Shown in pieces: positions 1-9,350 of a stretch of DNA of 9,350 nucleotides. The notes beneath the pieces are model-generated. The model did not search any database. It saw only the letters and a list, made by a program, of their open reading frames with translations, and was not told the DNA's origin. Within the stretch, counting starts at the first letter, position 1. Every line of letters begins with the position of its first letter. The position numbers and the translations under genes were made by a program. This DNA is from an uncultured Actinomycetes bacterium (GTDB lineage: Bacteria > Actinomycetota > Thermoleophilia > Gaiellales > F1-60-MAGs149). The stretch lies in assembly GCA_903960645.1 (NCBI GenBank), contig CAJCBN010000358.1, forward strand, positions 1-9,350, written 5' to 3'.

Positions 1-17
1 CCCTTTCGTCGCATGGC
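1..17 (+). repeat. Truncated copy of REP-like palindromic repeat
   Basis: These 17 bases (ccctttcgtcgcatggc) are identical to 9333-9349, the right-hand part of the full repeat at 9313-9350, and are the exact reverse complement of 53-69. The left part of this copy presumably lies before the window. With the inverted copy at 52-89 it makes a facing pair separated by about 35 bases (18-52), the arrangement seen in REP doublets (BIMEs). Seen directly: the identity. Inferred: that the missing half exists upstream. Confidence 0.75.
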
Positions 18-51
18 AATGCATCTGCAACTCAGCCTCCCGGCGCCACGG

Positions 52-89
52 GGCCATGCGACGAAAGGGTCTGACCCCTTTGTCGCATC
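52..89 (-). repeat. REP-like palindromic repeat, full copy (inverted)
   Basis: This 38-base element is the exact reverse complement of 9313-9350. Inside it, 56-71 and 73-88 are near-perfect 16-base inverted arms (atgcgacgaaagggtc and gacccctttgtcgcat) around a single central t. Only two of the 16 pairs are imperfect, so one strand can fold into a tight hairpin. It lies 44 bases beyond the stop codon of the minus-strand HTH gene and could act as its 3' hairpin, although no T-run follows. The ggGTCAGACcc core resembles REP elements mobilised by REP-associated tyrosine transposases (RAYT, Y1 family). That link is from memory of such elements. No transposase is in this window. Confidence 0.85.
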
Positions 90-132
90 CGAGCTGCGGC
101 GCGCGTCCACCTGCCGCTGACGGCCGAGACAC

Positions 133-390
133 TCACTGCGCCAACCTCCGGCCGCCCCGCGCCCGCCGCAGCTCAGCCACCCAATCCGGCTGTCGCGTGC
201 CCCAGGTCGTGCGGCTCCAGCCGGGCGGAAGGTCGTGGGCAGGGCGCGCGGTCAGCGCGTCGAGCTCCTCGGGGTCGACCAGCAGGCGGCCGCCGGTGCG
301 GTGCGCGGGGAGGCGCCCCGCGCGCACCCAGCGGCGGATCGTCTCCGCGCCCCGACCGGAACGGACGGCTGCCTCTGCGATCGTGAGCAC
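133..390 (-). CDS. Small MerR/excisionase-type helix-turn-helix DNA-binding protein, antitoxin-like
   Basis: This 85-residue protein has an N-terminal winged helix-turn-helix of the HTH_17/excisionase type. LTIAEAA (2-8) is the first helix, ETIRRWVRAGRLPA (16-29) is the recognition helix plus wing start, and HRTGGRLLVDPEELDAL (30-46) is the wing and closing helix. Such domains bind DNA in excisionases, MerR-like regulators and the antitoxins of some toxin-antitoxin pairs. The tail (54-82, with LPPGW, PDWV and ELRRARGGRR) is not part of the fold. It resembles the toxin-binding tails of actinobacterial HTH antitoxins that partner PIN-domain (VapC-like) toxins; this is an inference from general likeness. 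No toxin gene follows in the 132 bases downstream, only REP-like repeats, so it stands alone here. The start is GTG at 390: an in-frame TAG lies three codons upstream, so no longer form is possible. It is divergent from rpoB. Alternatives are an orphan regulator or a remnant of a mobile element. Confidence 0.78.
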   Translation of the reverse strand: MLTIAEAAVRSGRGAETIRRWVRAGRLPAHRTGGRLLVDPEELDALTARPAHDLPPGWSRTTWGTRQPDWVAELRRARGGRRLAQ

Positions 391-396
391 GGATAG

Positions 397-402
397 ATGC
401 TA
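397..402 (-). promoter_or_regulatory. Candidate -10 box for a leaderless HTH mRNA
   Basis: Read on the minus strand, TAGCAT fits the actinobacterial TANNNT -10 pattern. It is followed by six bases (CTATCC) and then the GTG start codon, so transcription would begin at or next to the G of the start codon. No Shine-Dalgarno stands at normal distance; the nearest purine run, AAAGG, ends about 14 bases upstream. This is the typical layout of leaderless genes in actinobacteria. No convincing -35 box is visible. Confidence 0.5.
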
Positions 403-432
403 CACCTTTCTGGAGAGATTGTGCGATTGCGG

Positions 433-461
433 TGGACGCGGGGCTCTGACAGCGGTACGTT
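433..461 (+). promoter_or_regulatory. Candidate σ70-type promoter P1 for rpoBC
   Basis: The -35 box TGGACG (433-438, four of six matches to TTGACA) and the -10 box TACGTT (456-461, TANNNT) are separated by exactly 17 bases. Transcription would start near 468 and leave a leader of roughly 128 nt before the GTG at 596. It lies in the divergent gap between the HTH gene and rpoB, where a promoter is expected since the upstream gene is on the other strand. The call is by eye only. Confidence 0.45.
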
Positions 462-496
462 CCCTGCGTCCGAAGGCCCCGCCCCGGTAGGGGTGC

Positions 497-525
497 TGCA
501 CGGCTCTCGGTCACTGTGATACCGT
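497..525 (+). promoter_or_regulatory. Candidate proximal promoter P2 for rpoBC
   Basis: TACCGT (520-525, TANNNT) is preceded by TGA (517-519), giving an extended -10 of the TGN form. A weak -35-like TGCACG (497-502) lies 17 bases upstream and matches three of six consensus bases. Transcription would start near 532 and give a leader of about 64 nt. If this promoter is used, the upstream in-frame GTG at 524 cannot serve as start codon, which supports the start at 596. It could coexist with P1. Confidence 0.35.
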
Positions 526-585
526 GCGCGTTCGCGCCGATGCCATGCCCGTGTCGTCGTGCGCCTACGCCCACCTCTCTTCCAT

Positions 586-590
586 AGGAG
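586..590 (+). promoter_or_regulatory. Ribosome binding site deciding the rpoB start
   Basis: AGGAG ends five bases before the GTG at 596. The reading frame stays open upstream to another GTG at 524 and an ATG at 545, but neither has a purine-rich site before it, and the extra 24 residues do not look like β sequence. This site therefore selects GTG 596. Confidence 0.8.
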
Positions 591-595
591 CGCCA

Positions 596-4234
<3,639 letters not shown>

Positions 4235-4267
4235 GGCGCCCCGGCGACCACCAGCACCCCACCCGCT

Positions 4268-4274
4268 AAGGAGA
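4268..4274 (+). promoter_or_regulatory. Strong Shine-Dalgarno for rpoC
   Basis: AAGGAGA stands seven bases before the ATG at 4282, close to ideal. It gives rpoC independent initiation rather than coupling by overlap, because the rpoB stop lies 47 bases before the rpoC start. Confidence 0.85.
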
Positions 4275-4281
4275 CATTGAA

Positions 4282-9225
<4,944 letters not shown>

Positions 9226-9241
9226 TCACAGCGAGAATCAG

Positions 9242-9285
9242 GGCCCCGTCTCCCCGGCAGCTGCCGAGGAGACGGGGCCTTTTTT
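9242..9285 (+). terminator. Intrinsic terminator of the rpoBC unit
   Basis: A perfect 12-base stem (ggccccgtctcc at 9242-9253 with ggagacggggcc at 9268-9279) is followed directly by six T (9280-9285). Above one C/A mismatch the stem continues through the self-complementary cggcagctgccg (9255-9266), leaving an AGCT loop. It begins 16 bases after the rpoC stop, so transcription should end here and not read into a downstream ribosomal protein operon. Confidence 0.95.
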
Positions 9286-9312
9286 CGTTGGTAGGACCTG
9301 AAAACGGGTTCA

Positions 9313-9350
9313 GATGCGACAAAGGGGTCAGACCCTTTCGTCGCATGGCC
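9313..9350 (+). repeat. REP-like palindromic repeat, full copy
   Basis: This is the exact 38-base reverse complement of 52-89. The arms atgcgacaaaggggtc (9314-9329) and gaccctttcgtcgcat (9331-9346) flank a single a and differ from perfect symmetry at two positions. The copy lies 27 bases past the T-run of the rpoBC terminator. The window ends exactly at its last matched base, so the match may extend further. Confidence 0.85.

Noticed and set aside
1..132. A toxin gene partnering the HTH protein, or a CRISPR array formed by the repeats
   Set aside because: The 132 bases downstream of the HTH gene are too short and hold only palindromic repeats. The repeats occur as an inverted pair rather than regularly spaced direct repeats.
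56..490. A 144-codon plus-strand frame starting inside the repeat at 52-89
   Set aside because: It is opposite the HTH gene, is Arg/Ser/Pro-rich with no motif, and its start lies in a repeat hairpin. The similar minus-strand frame at 9155-9346 begins in the other repeat copy and is equally spurious.
438..493. Hairpins in the rpoB leader region (gcggggc 438-444 with gccccgc 476-482; cccc 482-485 with gggg 490-493)
   Set aside because: Short GC-only stems are expected by chance in this base composition. The first overlaps candidate promoter P1 and could not form in an RNA starting near 468. Neither is followed by a T-run.
524..595. An N-terminal extension of β by 24 residues from GTG 524
   Set aside because: There is no Shine-Dalgarno before 524 or the ATG at 545, the extra residues do not resemble β, and AGGAG is well placed before GTG 596.
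4235..4281. A terminator or promoter between rpoB and rpoC
   Set aside because: The 47 bases contain no stable stem with a T-run and no convincing -35/-10 pair, so the genes are best read as one transcript.

Overview
The window is a GC-rich actinobacterial chromosome segment holding the genes for the two largest RNA polymerase core subunits, rpoB and rpoC, as one intact co-directional unit. The β tail ([19 protein letters not shown]), the actinobacterial type of β′ clamp insert and the lack of an insert in the β′ trigger loop all point to Actinomycetota. The near-exclusive G/C third positions and several β details ([15 protein letters not shown] and LGAGG in the rifampicin region) suggest a deep-branching class such as Thermoleophilia (Solirubrobacterales-like). 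That placement is from memory of the families, not from a search.

Layout. Positions 1-89 hold a pair of facing copies of a short palindromic repeat; the first copy is cut by the window edge. Positions 133-390 (minus strand) encode a small MerR/excisionase-type helix-turn-helix protein, probably from a leaderless GTG-start mRNA. Its C-terminal tail resembles that of antitoxins, but no toxin gene is visible beside it. Positions 391-595 are a divergent control region with two candidate σ70-type promoters for rpoB and a ribosome binding site. Positions 596-4234 are rpoB (1212 aa) and, after a 47-nt gap with a strong Shine-Dalgarno, 4282-9225 are rpoC (1647 aa). A strong intrinsic terminator (9242-9285) closes the unit, and another full copy of the palindromic repeat (9313-9350), inverted relative to the one at 52-89, ends the window.

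How it works together. β and β′ form the catalytic cleft of RNA polymerase. All catalytic and metal-binding motifs are intact, so this is the housekeeping enzyme. The usual upstream neighbours (rplJ-rplL) and downstream neighbours (rpsL-rpsG) are not in the flanks shown, so rpoBC looks like a self-contained unit with its own promoter region and terminator.

Most worth a second look: two large lineage-type insertions in β′ (a roughly 200-residue mostly helical domain in the clamp insert, and roughly 110 residues inside the second zinc-binding region), a lysine/arginine-free acidic tail on β, the REP-like repeats bracketing rpoBC, and the orphan antitoxin-like HTH gene. No clearly new multi-gene system is visible.
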